Assembly: GCA_001600415.1 (NCBI GenBank)
Contig: BCJX01000001.1
Span: 3,332,985 to 3,396,984, forward strand
Origin: Pascua guehoae
Lineage: Eukaryota > Basidiomycota > Tremellomycetes > Trichosporonales > Trichosporonaceae
Length of the DNA stretch: 64,000 nt
Reading direction: 5' to 3'
Below the pieces are notes generated by a model. It was not told the origin of the DNA and made no database searches. It saw only the letters and a program-made list of their open reading frames with translations. Position 1 is the first letter of the stretch; each line of letters opens with the position of its first letter. A program made the position numbers and the translations under genes. Below, piece after piece: positions 43,031-54,726 of this stretch.

Positions 43031-43741
43031 ATGTCTCCCAAGCCCAAGCACATTGTGCACGTCGTGACCAACGTCTCACACTATGCGGACGCGCACGCCT
43101 CCGAGCCGACGGGCCTATGGCTCTCCGAGCTCACGCACGCATGGCACGAGTTTGCCGCTGCGGGATACACGCAGACGCTCGTGAGCCCCCTGGGGGGCAA
43201 GGTCCCGCTCGAGCCGCGGTCGCTGAGCCACATGAACCTCGACGCGACGGGCAAGGCGTGGCTCGCGGACGAGTCCAAGATGGCACTACTCGAGTCCACA
43301 CGGGCGCCCGGGGACATTGACCCGGACAGCGTGGACGCAATCTACTATACGGGCGGGCACGCGGTCATGTACGACTTTACCGACTGCGCGGCGCTGGCAA
43401 AACTCACCGCCGACCTGTGGGCGCGCGGCAGGGTCGTCGCGTCTGTATGCCACGGCTACTGCGGACTCCTCAACGTCAAGCTTCAGGATGGGTCGTACCT
43501 CGTGGACGGCAAGCGGCTCACGGGGTTTTCGTGGAATGAGGAAATCCTCGCGGGCGTAAAGTGCAAAGTACCCTACAATGCCGAAGAGCTCGCCAAGAAG
43601 CGTGGCGCCGTCTATGAGAAAAACTTGATTCCGTTCACGTCGAGGGCGGTCGTGGATGGACACCTCGTCACGGGGCAGAATCCCCAGTCGGCGAAAGAGA
43701 CGGCGCGCAGGGTGGTTCAGGTCCTCGAGGGGAGGGCTTAG
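43031..43741 (+). CDS. DJ-1/PfpI superfamily protein, Hsp31-like
   Basis: A single-exon gene of 236 residues. The family includes glutathione-independent glyoxalases, deglycase-like enzymes and stress chaperones. Motifs: HIVHVVTNVSHY at the first strand, GLWLSELTHAWHEF, DAIYYTGGHAVMYD and the nucleophile elbow VASVCHGYCGLLN with its catalytic Cys, ending VDGHLVTGQNPQSAKETA as in Hsp31-type proteins. The second Cys after His-Gly-Tyr is less usual; many relatives have Pro-like residues there. I chose the ATG at 43031 because all homology starts right after it, although the frame is open 142 codons further upstream through a repeat leader. The bZIP sites upstream fit stress induction. Confidence 0.93.
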   Translation: MSPKPKHIVHVVTNVSHYADAHASEPTGLWLSELTHAWHEFAAAGYTQTLVSPLGGKVPLEPRSLSHMNLDATGKAWLADESKMALLESTRAPGDIDPDSVDAIYYTGGHAVMYDFTDCAALAKLTADLWARGRVVASVCHGYCGLLNVKLQDGSYLVDGKRLTGFSWNEEILAGVKCKVPYNAEELAKKRGAVYEKNLIPFTSRAVVDGHLVTGQNPQSAKETARRVVQVLEGRA

Positions 43742-44835
43742 GGCGGGTCTGTAGCGGTTTGTATGTATCTCTAGTACATGGTGGGATCAGTTGCCGAGTC
43801 GCGCGATACAGGTGCAGTCGGAACTTGGAAAGTATCCAGACTGCCACTGTCAACTCGCGCACGTCAGGTTGAGCATGGACGGCCTCTGGCTCAACCCACG
43901 ATACGATGTGGGAGGAAACGAGGATAGCGCGATGTCTGCAAGACTCGGGCTCCTATACTCTCGTTGAATGCGAGATGACTGTTATGATCCATCTATTCGC
44001 AGGGCTCAAGTACAAGAGCTTATAGACAGAATGGTGATGAGACGTGCACATGAAGGGAGCACATGATGGAGGTGGCAATCGTGGAGGTGACAATCGTAGG
44101 GAGTGCACATCAAGGAGCTCCTGTGAGATCAAGATGTCATGCTGTCCGTGACAATGCAAGGCCGTCGCTCGTCCTTCTTGGTGGCATCTCTAGCATCTTA
44201 TTTCCTGCATTCCTTTAGAGACGTGTAGGGAATGTTCGGTGTGCGCAACCAAGCTCAAAGGATCCGTCTCAATGTTTTCCGATCGCGCCTGTACTTGCGG
44301 CGGTCACTGGCGGGTGTACGATGTCAACCGTACCAACAGCAACCAGTGACTCAGGTGTGTGAGGTGTAATAGTACCACGAAGCTGCGCTATCCATATACC
44401 CAAAAGGTATCCTAAATACCGTTGAGAGGGCATCTGGGCGGATCCGCTTCACGAACATGTTGTGGGGACGCGGCTGAGAGCGTGTACTGTTACATGAGGT
44501 AGGCAAAGAGAAACCAATGCGGGGGGCTTGACCCACCTTTGAAACGAACAGGTCAGCGTGCAATGGATAGAGAATAGTCGGCACAAGATGCAATGTGCAA
44601 GGTGCAAGACCACAGCACAGGGAATGCACAGCCACGGTTGTCAAGAATTCGATTACAGTCGCATTGGTATGGCAAAGGCGTGAAAACTATCGTGTCCCAA
44701 GATGCAAGGAGCGATCAAGGAAAAGCGTTGTCAAGACGTTCGAATAAGGAAAGTTGTGTCTACTCGTGTATATATAACCGTCAAAGTAAAAAGGTTTCTG
44801 CGTCGTGTTTTTATGTTCGTGAAAGGACCTATCCT
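43742..44835. other. Convergent 3' interval
   Basis: About 1.1 kb between the stops of the DJ-1-like gene and the 5-phosphatase. It is AT-richer than average. A 97-codon minus frame (44351-44644) has no support. Short repeated ggaggtg/acaatcg motifs occur at about 44070-44100. No gene is seen. Confidence 0.6.
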
Positions 44836-46599
44836 CTATGCCGAAAAGTAACCGGCCAGGAGCCCGCTCCACCACACGCCCCACACCATGGCGAGGAAGG
44901 CGGACACCCCCATGCCAGCGCGCTCGTTGCCAAAGCCGAGGAGGACGAGGAACGCCCACGGCCATCCGATGAGGCGGTCGAGGAGCGTGCCGACGAGCTT
45001 GGAGAGGAAGATTTCCTCGCGCGACTTTGCGTTCGGGCGGCGGCGGCTCGGGGCCGGTGGCGGCGCGAGCACGGGCGCGAGAATAGGCGACGCCGCATCG
45101 TGCGTCACGGGCGGCAGCTGGAGGACGGCGTAGACTGGCTTGTGGTCTGAAATGGTCAGTTCGGGTGTTGACGAAAACTGCAGAATCTGCGTCGTCGTGT
45201 CGGGCGCAACGGCGTCGTCGGCGAGGTAGAGCTCGGCGGGGTCGGTGTGGGACGCAAACAGGATCCGGTCAGTCCAGCCGGGTATCCGCTTCCTGGGTGC
45301 GTCAGTCTCAAGCTCGATCCCGATCCACGTCGCGACGCACTCAGAGTATCCCTCGACCTCGCCGACAATGCGCTTGTACGTCGGCGCAAACCGCGTCAGG
45401 TCGCCCTCGCGCATACCGCCAAACACGCGCCCGGCGCGCTGCTCGCGCTTGAGCGTGTCGAGCGACACGAGCGCCGCGCGCTCGCGCTCGATTGCAATCA
45501 GGTCCCCTCCAGACGACGTCGTCGGGTACTTGCCCCCAGGGAGGCTTTCGAGGCGGTAGTTGAGGTCGCCCATAATGAACAGGTGGCTGGTCTCGTACGG
45601 CGGAACACGGTGCGCGAGCGCGTCTCCCGGGTTGAAGATGAGCCACGACAGGATCTCGTCGTACTGCTCGTTCCGGCGCGCAATGTTGTGGTCGTGGGCT
45701 TCGAGGTGCGCACAGACGAAACTGCTCTCAGAAACTAGCCCAAATGACGCGTGACGTAGACACTGTAGCTGCCGGTTGAGAGCGGTTGTAGAGCAAACGG
45801 ATAGGTTACAGGTTGGGGCCCAACATGGCTAGATCGTCCTCTGCCTAGTAGCACCACGCTACCCAGCTAGCCTGTGACACTGTCCAACCCCAACCCCATT
45901 GCGTTGCCTGCCTGCTACCACTCTCCGAATACCGCTGCCATCCTGTCTCACCGCACGGCTCCCTGCTCTCACTCACGTCAAAGTCTCCCACCCGTCCTCC
46001 TTGAGCCCGCGCATGATGGGGAGGCGCACACCGACCGCGCCCTTGTTACCGAGGCCGGCCTTCCACAAGCCAATGCTGGCGGTGAGGGGCTTTCCCAATC
46101 GTCCTTGGGTGGTGCTATCGCGCGCAAACACCCACAGCGCGACGCCGACATGCGACACACGTTCGACGAGTGTGAAGCGCTCTGGCTCGCGGCCCGGGTT
46201 GAGCGACGTCGCGTGTGCGGAGAGGAGCGACTCGATGCGCTGCGTGAGGGCCACGAGGATGGGGTGGGAGAGGCCGGCGACTGTGGGTTAGCCATCGACA
46301 CGGGACGGGTAGTCGAGGGAGGAGAGAGACAAACACCGCCGTGCTCCCAGCTCGGGGATCGGCACCCCTCTACAACACCTGCTTCTTATCGTAACCTATA
46401 CCATATACTCACACGCAAGGTGCAGAGGGAGGAGCTCCTGGACGGCAATGGCGTAAATGTCAGGCTCGGCGGCGCCCTGCTCGCGCGCCTGGGTCTGCAG
46501 GACGGGGATGAGCCACGAGTACAAGTCTTGCTCCTGGGCCTTTGAGCCCTGCAGACCCGTATTGTACGTCGTGAGGAAGACGGTGAGCGGGGCGGGCAT
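44836..46599 (-). CDS. Inositol polyphosphate 5-phosphatase with C-terminal membrane segment
   Basis: Removes the 5-phosphate from phosphoinositides. Exons on the minus strand: 46599-46413, 46280-45977, 45721-44836; phases close at 458 residues. Motifs in order: TYNTGLQG, AVQELLPLHLA, GNKGAVGVR, FVCAHLEAHDHN, the signature FIMGDLNYRLE, PGWTDRILF and ISDHKPVYA. The usual Pro-x-Trp-Cys-Asp-Arg has Thr in place of Cys. The last 45 residues are hydrophobic (WPWAFLVLLGFG, then FLAMVWGVWWSGLLAGYF), suggesting a tail anchor in ER or Golgi membrane. I started at the ATG just before TYNTG; the frame is open upstream to 46740 with a hydrophobic stretch, and a further 5' exon ending at the cag before GRNQLAH is possible. 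No Sac or PH domain is present. Confidence 0.9.
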
Positions 46600-47185
46600 G
46601 GCGTCGATGATGGTGTGTGCGAGTTGGTTGCGCCCTGTTGTCGGCAGAGCGTGAGTGTGCAAACGAGTGTGCGTGTGAGGATGGATGAATGAGAGGATGA
46701 GAATGGGCAAGAACAAGAGCAACAACGATGATGGATACATGCAAGACGCGCTGGGGGTTCGAGGGTGGAACAGCAGTCAGCCAGCCATGTTTCTCGTTGT
46801 CGCCGTGACGCGTAGCGCAGAGGGATCGGCCTCTAGTAGCAGATCTACCGTACCATTCTTAGGCCCCCCCCCCCCCCCCGCCCCCCCCACAGCCACGCGC
46901 CGCCACTTTTGGGTCACCCAACCCGTTAAGGGGGAGGCGGTGTGACGTTGACGGAATCAAAATGGCCAGACCCACCTGATACACGCTGGAGGCCGACCAC
47001 CAGACCAGACGAGACAGAGGACGACTGAGACGAACAGAGACGAGACGACGAGGCGAATGTACGCGTTGCAACTGTACATGGGCACGTCCACATTATACCC
47101 ATCTCGCCCCCCCACCCACTCGTCCCGTCCACATCTCAACCATCAATCTCTACACACACGACCGAACCCGCCGGTCATTGCCAAC
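46600..47185. promoter_or_regulatory. Divergent promoter region, 5-phosphatase / AP-1 gamma
   Basis: About 590 bp between divergent starts, holding a run of 16 C (46864-46879) followed after one G by 8 more C. No other feature is seen; any extra 5' exon of the phosphatase would lie at the left side. Confidence 0.55.
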
Positions 47186-50100
47186 ATGAGCGGACATTAC
47201 AATCTCAAGTGTGAGTCCCGCATTGTCTCGAGGCGGCACCGTTGCGCTGGAGCCCGTCCTCAGCCAGCTTGCTACGCTTGTCATCTGGCGCTGCTTGCAA
47301 GATGCACGCTGCCTGCCCGAGTACATGTCCCACCGATATGCACAGCTGACACTGCAGCCCTCATCAAGGCCATCCGCTCGTGCAAGGCATGTCCTAGCTC
47401 TGGCTCTCTGCGCGTCGCGGCTCCAACTAACCTGGCAGACACTTGCGGATGAGCGCTCGGTGATCCAGAAAGAGTCGGCGGCCATCAGGGTACGTGTTGG
47501 ACCTTGCCTCCTAATGGCCTTTGCTGTGGTTGTTGGCGGAATACAGGCTCCTGGAGAAGACAAGAGCTGCGCACCACGTCATCGCCTGGACGTGAACGTT
47601 CGCGCTGGCGGAAAGCACAGATGTGGTAGACCATGTGCTGACGCTTGCTCCTCTCTGCGATCTCCTCTTGACCCGACACCTCCGCTACGCCTCGACCACG
47701 CTGCGCTCGTGACCCTCCGATGAACCCCTCCACTCTGGCACTCTCGGAATAACAGACATCGTTCAAAGAAGAGGACTCGTATGCGCGGCACAACAACATT
47801 GCCAAGCTGCTCTACATCCACATGCTCGGCTACCCAGCACACTTTGGTCAGATTGAATGTCTCAAGCTCGTCGCGTCGCCACGCTTCAGCGACAAGCGTC
47901 TCGGATACCTCGGCATCATGCTCCTTCTCGACGAGAACCAGGAGGTCCTGACACTTGTGACAAACTCGTTGAAGAAGTAGGTTTCTTACAGACACGGGAC
48001 ACGTTACTGACGGACAGTGACATGAACCACTCGAACATGTACGCCGTCGGTCTTGCGCTGTGCACGTTTGCAAACATTTCGTCCGAGGAAATGTCCCGTG
48101 ACCTGTGCAATGAGATTGAAAAGCTGCTGGGCAGCAGCAACTCGTACATCAGGAAGAAGGTGTGCTTTAACCCTGCAACCAAGGCAACGAGCTGACTCGC
48201 TAGGCGGCGTTATGTGCGCTCCGCGTCGTCCGACGTGTCCCAGACCTCATGGATCACTTTACGACCAAGGCAAGGGCGCTCCTCCAGGAGAGGAATCACG
48301 GTGTCCTCCTTGCGGGCATCACCCTCATTACGGAAATGTGCGACATTGATGAGTCGGTCGCGGACCACTTCCGCCCCGCGGTTGGCCTCCTGGTCAAGCA
48401 CCTCAAGTCGCTGGTCACGACCGGCTTCAGCCCAGAACACGACGTCGGCGGCATCAGCGATCCCTTCCTCCAGGTCAAGGTTTTGCGGCTGCTCCGTATC
48501 CTTGGTCGTGGCGATGCCGAGGCGAGCGAGACGATGAACGACATTCTTGCGCAGGTGAGCTAACCGAGCCTTCTCCGCGTTTAGCTCACTGACACCCAGG
48601 TCGCAACCAACACGGACTCGTCAAAGAATGTCGGCAACGCGATTCTGTACGAGACGGTGCTCACTGTGCTTGAGATTGAGGCCGACAACGGCTTGCGTGT
48701 TATGGCGATCAACATTCTCGGCAAGTTTTTGACAAACCGCGACAACAACATTCGCTACGTCGCGCTCAACACGCTCAACAAGGTGGTGGGCATCGACACG
48801 AACGCCGTGCAGCGACACCGGAACACAATCTTGGACTGTCTGCGGGACGGTGACATTTCCATCAGGCGGCGTGCCCTCGAATTGTCCTACGCGCTCATCA
48901 ACGAGAGCAACGTGCGCATCATGACGCGCGAGCTCCTTGCGTTCCTCGAGGTGGCCGACAACGAGTTCAAGACTGGTCTCACGACGCAGATCTGGATGGC
49001 GGCCGAGCGTTTTGCGCCAAACAAGCGGTGGCACATTGACACGACGTTGCGCGTGCTCCGCACAGCAGGCAACTATGTGCGCGAGGAGATTTTGTCGGCA
49101 TTCATCCGTCTCGTGGCGCACACACCCGAGCTGCAGTTTTACACCACCCAGCGTCTGTTTGCTGCGCTGTCGGCGGACCTGTCCCAGGAGTCGCTTACAC
49201 TCGCGGCGTTGTGGATTGTCGGCGAGTTTGGCGACGTGCTCCTGCAAGGGGGCACGATCGACGACGGCGAAGAGGTCAAGCCGGTGACGGACGAGGCCAT
49301 GGTCGACCTGTTGCAGACTGTGCTCAACTCGCCGTACGCCAACACGCTGGTGCGGCAGTTTGTTCTCACGGCACTGGCCAAGCTGAGCGAGCGTTTCGCC
49401 GAGGTCCCGTCGCCCAATGCTACTGCGCAGCAGGACCGCATTGCGGTGATTATTGGGAGCTACAGCTGGAACCTCGAGCTTGAGATCCAGCAGCGTTCGG
49501 TTGAGTTTGGAACTCTGCTCGACATGGGCGACGTCAAGGCGGGTGTTCTCGAGCGCATGCCACCGCCCGAGCTCCGTGCCACGATTATGGGTACGGTCAG
49601 CGAGCGCCGCGCTGTGGGCTCTACACGCCAGGACAAGGACACGGTTGTCGACCTCATTGGCGAAGAGGTTTCGACGCCGATCACCCCCGGCATGAACTCT
49701 GCAACGTCTATCCAGTCCACCCAGGACCTCCTTGCCGACATTTTCGGCACAAGCGACAACAGCGCCGCTCCGTCGCCGTCTCTTAGCGACGGCGCGCCGC
49801 GTTCTGCCGCGCAGGATATTATGTCTCTGTTCGACACCAACCAGCCCTCGCCTCTCCCTCACTCGCCCCTACCCCCGCGCACGCCCGCGACGCCCGGCGG
49901 TGCCGCTGCCGCGTCACTGTTTGACCTCGTCACGCCTGCGGCCGGCACACCGACGTCTCCTGCACCGCCAATGCGCGGCGCTGTGGGCGTCGGCTCTGCG
50001 CTCGCCCGGCAGATGTCACCCACCTCGCCCACCTCGCCGCCCCGCCAGAGCTCACCGCGCAAGGCCCAGAGCCCACCGCCTGCTCAAATACCCCAGCTGC

Positions 50101-50676
50101 AGTCGTACACGGCCTACGAAAAGAACGGCCTCAAGATTACCCTCACGCCAAAGGTCTCGGCCACGCAGCCGGGTCTTGTCCAGATTCTCGCGCGCTTCAC
50201 GGCCGCGTCAAGGGTCGAGAGTGTAAACTTCCAGGTCGCCGTGCCAAAGGTGAGTGAGCTGGGTAGGGGGGTCTCCACGGGTTGATGTCTCCCGTTGGGA
50301 CTCGAGTCGCCACACGGTAACAATGGCGTAGTGCTAACGCCTCAGACGCAGCAGCTCCAGATGCAGGCCATGAGCAAGAACGACGTCGTCCCCGGCGCTA
50401 CCGAGACGCAACAGCTGCGCGTCCTCGCGCCTCCAGGGGTAAGTCCAATTTCATGCAGATTACTCTCCCGCCCCCTGTTCTCCTATCCTTGAACACTAGT
50501 CCACCACACAACCCTACCCTGCACAAATCCTTCTCTCTCCCCCCCCACCCCATCACTCACACCCCCAGGCACAGGTCCGTCTCCGCCTGCGCATCTCGTA
50601 CAAGAAGGACGGACAGAGCGTCACCGATCAACAGGACTTTGCGGGCTTCCCCCCAAACCTCACGGGCTCGAGGTAG
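47186..50676 (+). CDS. AP-1 clathrin adaptor complex, gamma-adaptin
   Basis: Large subunit of the AP-1 complex, sorting cargo between trans-Golgi and endosomes. Exons: 47186-47210, 47358-47386, 47439-47489, 47756-47976, 48018-48159, 48204-48554, 48600-50249, 50346-50438, 50569-50676; phases close at 889 residues. The N-terminal adaptin repeat region is unmistakable: [47 protein letters not shown] and [15 protein letters not shown] Pro/Ser-rich hinge (about residues 600-740) contains DLLADIFG and LFDLV, the latter resembling a clathrin-box motif. The C-terminal ear starts near [15 protein letters not shown]. Intron 2 (47387-47438) must begin with GC, not GT, to keep frame. Introns 1 (147 bp) and 3 (266 bp) are long; the rest are 41 to 130 bp. 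Confidence 0.96.
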
Positions 50677-51237
50677 ACGCCGAGCGTCTCTAGAGGGTGT
50701 GGTAAATTCCTAAGATTGATTCTAGCCGTGTTTTAGAGTATGCATACGTAGCCTACGCGTGGGTGTCTAGCTGGAGTGTGTGTGCAGCCTACAGAGTGTG
50801 TTTGTAGCCTACAGTGTGTGTGTGGAGCGTACAGAGAGTGTGTGTAGCCTACAGTGTGTTTGTGCCGTAGCCTACAGAGAGAGAGAGTGCGTGTGGACCA
50901 GAGAGGATTCTCGGCCTCTGACCGTGGCTGTTGGCCAGAGGAGCCGGCAGAGTCTGGCAGTCACCATGAAAACATTGCGCGTTCGACCACGAGGCCGCGT
51001 GCACCCAACTTTAGCCAAGGTCTGTGGATCTGTGGGCTGTGGGCTGTGGTCTGGGTGCGCGTCGCGTCTGTCGTTTCCATTTATTTTATGATGCGTATAG
51101 GAGGATTGGACATGGTCGTCACGTGGTATGCAACCTAGTTCAACACCCAGCTCCCATCAACAACAGTCACACTCTCACTATCTCTCTCTCTCTCTCTCTC
51201 TCGCTTGGCGATTTTGCTCTTCAAACCGACCTTAGCA
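50677..51237. other. Intergenic repeat-bearing region
   Basis: About 560 bp. At 50770-50885 there are four or more copies of a unit near gtagcctacagtgtgtgt. The following element (50905-50984) has a diverged partner at 54.3 kb. A CT microsatellite (51179-51203) lies just before the next gene's ATG. No gene is seen. Confidence 0.7.
50905..50984 (+). repeat. Dispersed diverged repeat, copy A
   Basis: Shares an ungapped-to-lightly gapped core with copy B at 54286-54360 in the same orientation. Best blocks are cctctga, ggcagagt followed by ctggcagtcacca, and acattgcgcgtt. Both copies are preceded by tg-rich sequence and a gcctacagtgtg motif. It is non-coding, with no terminal repeats seen. Confidence 0.75.
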
Positions 51238-52365
51238 ATGGGAAATCTCTTCTCTCACGAGCCTCTTTCATTCCTAACTGGTCTTCTCTCACGGCTTCCT
51301 TTGTTGCGTACAGCGCGTGCCCCTACAACCCATGCCATTCGCGACAATCCAACTGCGCAATGCGACAATGCCGTGAGTAGGATGCTCGCGTTTCTGCTCC
51401 ATTCCCACCATCGTCATCTGACAATCAGAACACGGCGCCCGATCCATATACTATACCACCAGAAGACAAGTCGCTGGGCAATGTCCCCTTTGCCACTCCG
51501 GCCAAGGTGACTCTGTGCATGGCGAGCGAGCTGTCGGGAGAGTATGCCAACATGACGTTTACTCTGACCGCCTCGGGCCAGGATGAGCAGGACGGCACCG
51601 CTGCCGCCGTATCCCGGCGGCCTAGATCGCCCTACCATGCACATGCGGGGGACACGGTCGTCGACCTCGTCGGCCGTCTGGGCAAAGGCGCCCTCTTCCA
51701 GGCGTTCCGTGCCGTCATGCACCGGGGTGCCTCTAGCCATCCCTGCATTGTCAAAGTCTTGGACACTCGGCACTTGCCCACGTCGCTCTCCGAGGCCGAG
51801 GAGGCCCAGGTGTACACTGCCGCCGACGCAAAGAAGGCGGCCATGCACGAGGCCGACGTGTACCGGCACCTGGAACGGCTCCAGGGCAGCATTGTGCCCC
51901 GGTACTGGGGAATTGGCTGCCTCGTGGCCGAGGGAGCGGGGGTGGATCAAGCCAGAGCCAAAGTGTTGTGTGTGGTGATGGAGGATGCAGGACGCGAGAT
52001 GCCGTGGCCTGAGCGCAAGTATCCCGAAAACCGGTACGTCGCGACCATGCAGTAAACCCCGATTCATGACTGACAGTAGCGAACGCGTCGCAGAGATGTA
52101 CGCCGCGCTGCACGCCGAAGGCGTGCTGCATCTCGACGCGGACTGGCGCCATGTCCGACGCACCCAGGAGGGCACGCTGTATCTCATCGACTTTGACAGG
52201 TCGGACATTCGCGGCACCCAAGCGGGCGAGACGGATGGGGACTGGGCCATGGCGTGCGAGACCGAGATGGAGGATATGTGGACGGACGTGCTGGGGTCGT
52301 GGCGGTACGTGAGGGATGATAGGAGAGACAGCACGCCGGCCGATATCAATCGTGTCAATGGTTGA
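51238..52365 (+). CDS. Protein kinase-like protein with N-myristoylation motif
   Basis: Exons: 51238-51372, 51429-52033, 52077-52365; both introns (56 and 43 bp) have CTGAC branch motifs, and phases close at 342 residues. The N terminus MGNLFSHE fits the N-myristoylation consensus (Gly2, Ser6), so membrane attachment is likely. A degenerate kinase fold is visible: Gly-loop-like GRLGKGALFQAF, a lysine strand CIVKVLD, a catalytic-loop equivalent VLHLDADWRHV in place of HRD...N, and LYLIDFDRSD in place of DFG. Asp residues at both sites are kept but the canonical HRD and DFG are not, as in several fungal kinase-like families and in small-molecule kinases. Substrate and activity are unknown. Confidence 0.75.
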
Positions 52366-54726
52366 GGCCTCGGGGATTGAGGCGTGGGATGATAATGGTG
52401 GCACGCATACAGAGGCCTGCAGGACGTGCTCTGCTCGGCATGCGTACGCACGAGGGCGTAACCATCACCGCAACTGCAACTATTGCCTCCCAACCGTGGT
52501 AGATCGACCGGCAACACGATTGATCTGGTCGTTGGCGACCTCATTCCCATGACCGAAAGATCAACCGCGGCACGACCCGGCTGCTATTGCTGGCCTGATG
52601 GCTGGGATCAGCCTTGCGACGATTTCGCAACACGATTCAAGCGCTCGGCGCTTCCTGCGACTATAGAGGTGGCGGTCCTCAGACCAGGCATGCTGTCATT
52701 TCTGTTGTATCTCGTGTCGGCTGGCTAGTGAGTTTGGTTGACCCCGCCATCCTCGCTAACTCGAGGCTCGACTGGGTCGCCGTTTGCTCGAGTCCCCGGC
52801 AGTGCAGCAAGTAGCTAGCATGCTCATGGACGGCGGCCGCGCCCAGCCAAAGGCCTTCAGGCTACGGACCATGTCAGACTTTGTCCTGCAGCGACACGTC
52901 GACACAACTGCTCCGCCATCATCTCTCGTGACATCCGTCGCACTGATACCAGCCAAGCGATCAGCAACCACAACTACGTAACCTCCGATGCCATGGTTGT
53001 CGGTACTCTTAGGCTACTCGCTAATCACAAGCTCACAACGATTCCTCTACGGTCAGACTGCTGCTCCGGCCAACGCTCCACCTCACACCTCGTCCAGAGA
53101 TCCTTCGCAAGACATCTCAGTCTGCCGGCACTAGTCCCAGGCGTCCACGTGTCGTCGGAGCCTGCCAGAGCTTGGTGAGAGTGAACAGACAAAACCGAGG
53201 CTACAGTGGGTAAGGGGTGCTCGAAGCTCGAAGCTGCATGCCGACCACGTTGGAATCACTTTCAAATGGACGCTGCAAACAACCTACCGGCCAACCTTTG
53301 TCAGACATACATGACACTACAGCGATACAAATGGCAACCTCTGTGATTCCACGGTTCAGCTCGTTAGCTCCTGGAAAGACTTCATGGACATGTGAAAGCG
53401 GGCCCCTGTGTACCCCAATCAAACGCGCGTCTCCCCAACAGCCAGCTGACAGAGTGTGACAAAGGACCGTGAGACGCGCAGGGTGAGAACTTGTCGTGGG
53501 CTGCCGAACGCTCATCTCAGCATCAGCTTTGAACTAGATGGCACGGCATCCCTGCGCCCTCACAGTCCTTTTTGGCACACTGTGTACCATGTCGCACGGC
53601 TTGGGGCCAATATCTTGCCGACTGTGGCCCGGGTGTCCCTGCACCCCGCCCTTTGTCGTTGCACGCTGGCATCAGCTTGGAGCAGGCAGTGTGCGCACGC
53701 TTGCCTCGAGGTGCACCGAGTGGGTCAACCGAGTGGGGTCCTGGATCGCGCAAACACGTCGTGCACACTAGCGTCGGCGTCTTGCACTCCACGCCGAGCC
53801 GTTCAGCAACCACCGGTCGGGGAGCGCAAGACGAGCCATGCGATAGACGTTGGCATGATGCCTTCCACATGCATCCCATGCCCACCCTCGGCCTGGAGGC
53901 GCGTCGCTCAAGGAGCGGGATGCACGCCGCTCGCCCGTCTGGGCACACTGGTCGACCAGCCCAATGCTGCGGCGGCGGGGTTCGCCCACGTCCCCCGCGG
54001 CGATTGCGCTGGCAACCCCGACCCAGACCCGGGCCGGCCAAGAATATCATTCATTGTGTGATTGTGATTCTTGATTCTCGAGTCGGTCGTCAGTACTCAG
54101 TACAAGTCCCAGGCGTACCGGGGCATGTCAGTCAATGACCCAACGCTGACCGGTGGCCTCGGTGGGCTGCCGGTGCAGTGCTGGTGGGTGGTGGCATGGT
54201 GGCATGGTGGCGTGGTGGCATGGGTGCGTGTGGCCTACAGTGTGCGTGCGACTCTGTGTGTGTGTGTGTGTGTGTGTGTCTCGCAGGAATCTCGCCCTCT
54301 GAGCGCGACCTTTGCCAGCAGGCAGAGTTTCTGGCAGTCACCACGAGGACATTGCGCGTTTAACTATTCAACTTTTACTTGCCGCCCAAACACCACATGC
54401 TACCAAACGTTCAACTCGGCCAATACGTCGTTTGTCAACACGTCTTCTGCACCATCCCAACTATTGCCACCACGCACGTCGACAGGCCTCGTCGACACGT
54501 CGTCGACACGCCGGCAACCACTGCCAATGGCAGACGGCCAACCGACCCGCGTACGACTTGTGCCGAGACACCGCACCAGCACCGCGGAACGCATAGCATA
54601 CATATACACCATCCATCTACACCCTGGCCTCAACCACTACCGGTACGTCACTCAAGAAAAACCTATGGCCACATTTTGCCCTTTTTCGCGCCCCTCCGCC
54701 CGACCCGTGGACCCGCGTCGCGCCGC
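52366..54726. other. Long intergenic interval
   Basis: About 2.4 kb between the kinase-like gene and the 3' end of ILV2. Frames at 53456-54061, 53523-54050 (minus) and 53572-54138 overlap one another, which is expected in GC-rich non-coding DNA, and none has a domain. Short frames near 52483-52728 and 52784-52981 read like worn coding sequence but show no recognisable family. A GT microsatellite (about 54258-54279) and repeat copy B lie at the right. Confidence 0.55.
54286..54360 (+). repeat. Dispersed diverged repeat, copy B
   Basis: Partner of the element at 50905-50984, same orientation, about 3.4 kb away. The strongest block is ggcagagtttctggcagtca followed by an acattgcgcgttt block. The GT microsatellite just upstream parallels the tg-rich array upstream of copy A. 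Confidence 0.75.

Noticed and set aside
48621..49862. 413-codon minus-strand frame opposite AP-1 gamma
   Set aside because: The plus strand encodes clear adaptin repeats here; the minus frame is a GC-rich shadow without domains.
52483..52981. Short frames reading like worn coding sequence; considered a retrotransposon relic
   Set aside because: No reverse transcriptase, endonuclease or integrase motif could be identified, so the idea is unsupported.
53456..54138. Three overlapping frames of 175 to 201 codons
   Set aside because: Open on both strands at once in GC-rich DNA; no domain, no splice signals that fit.
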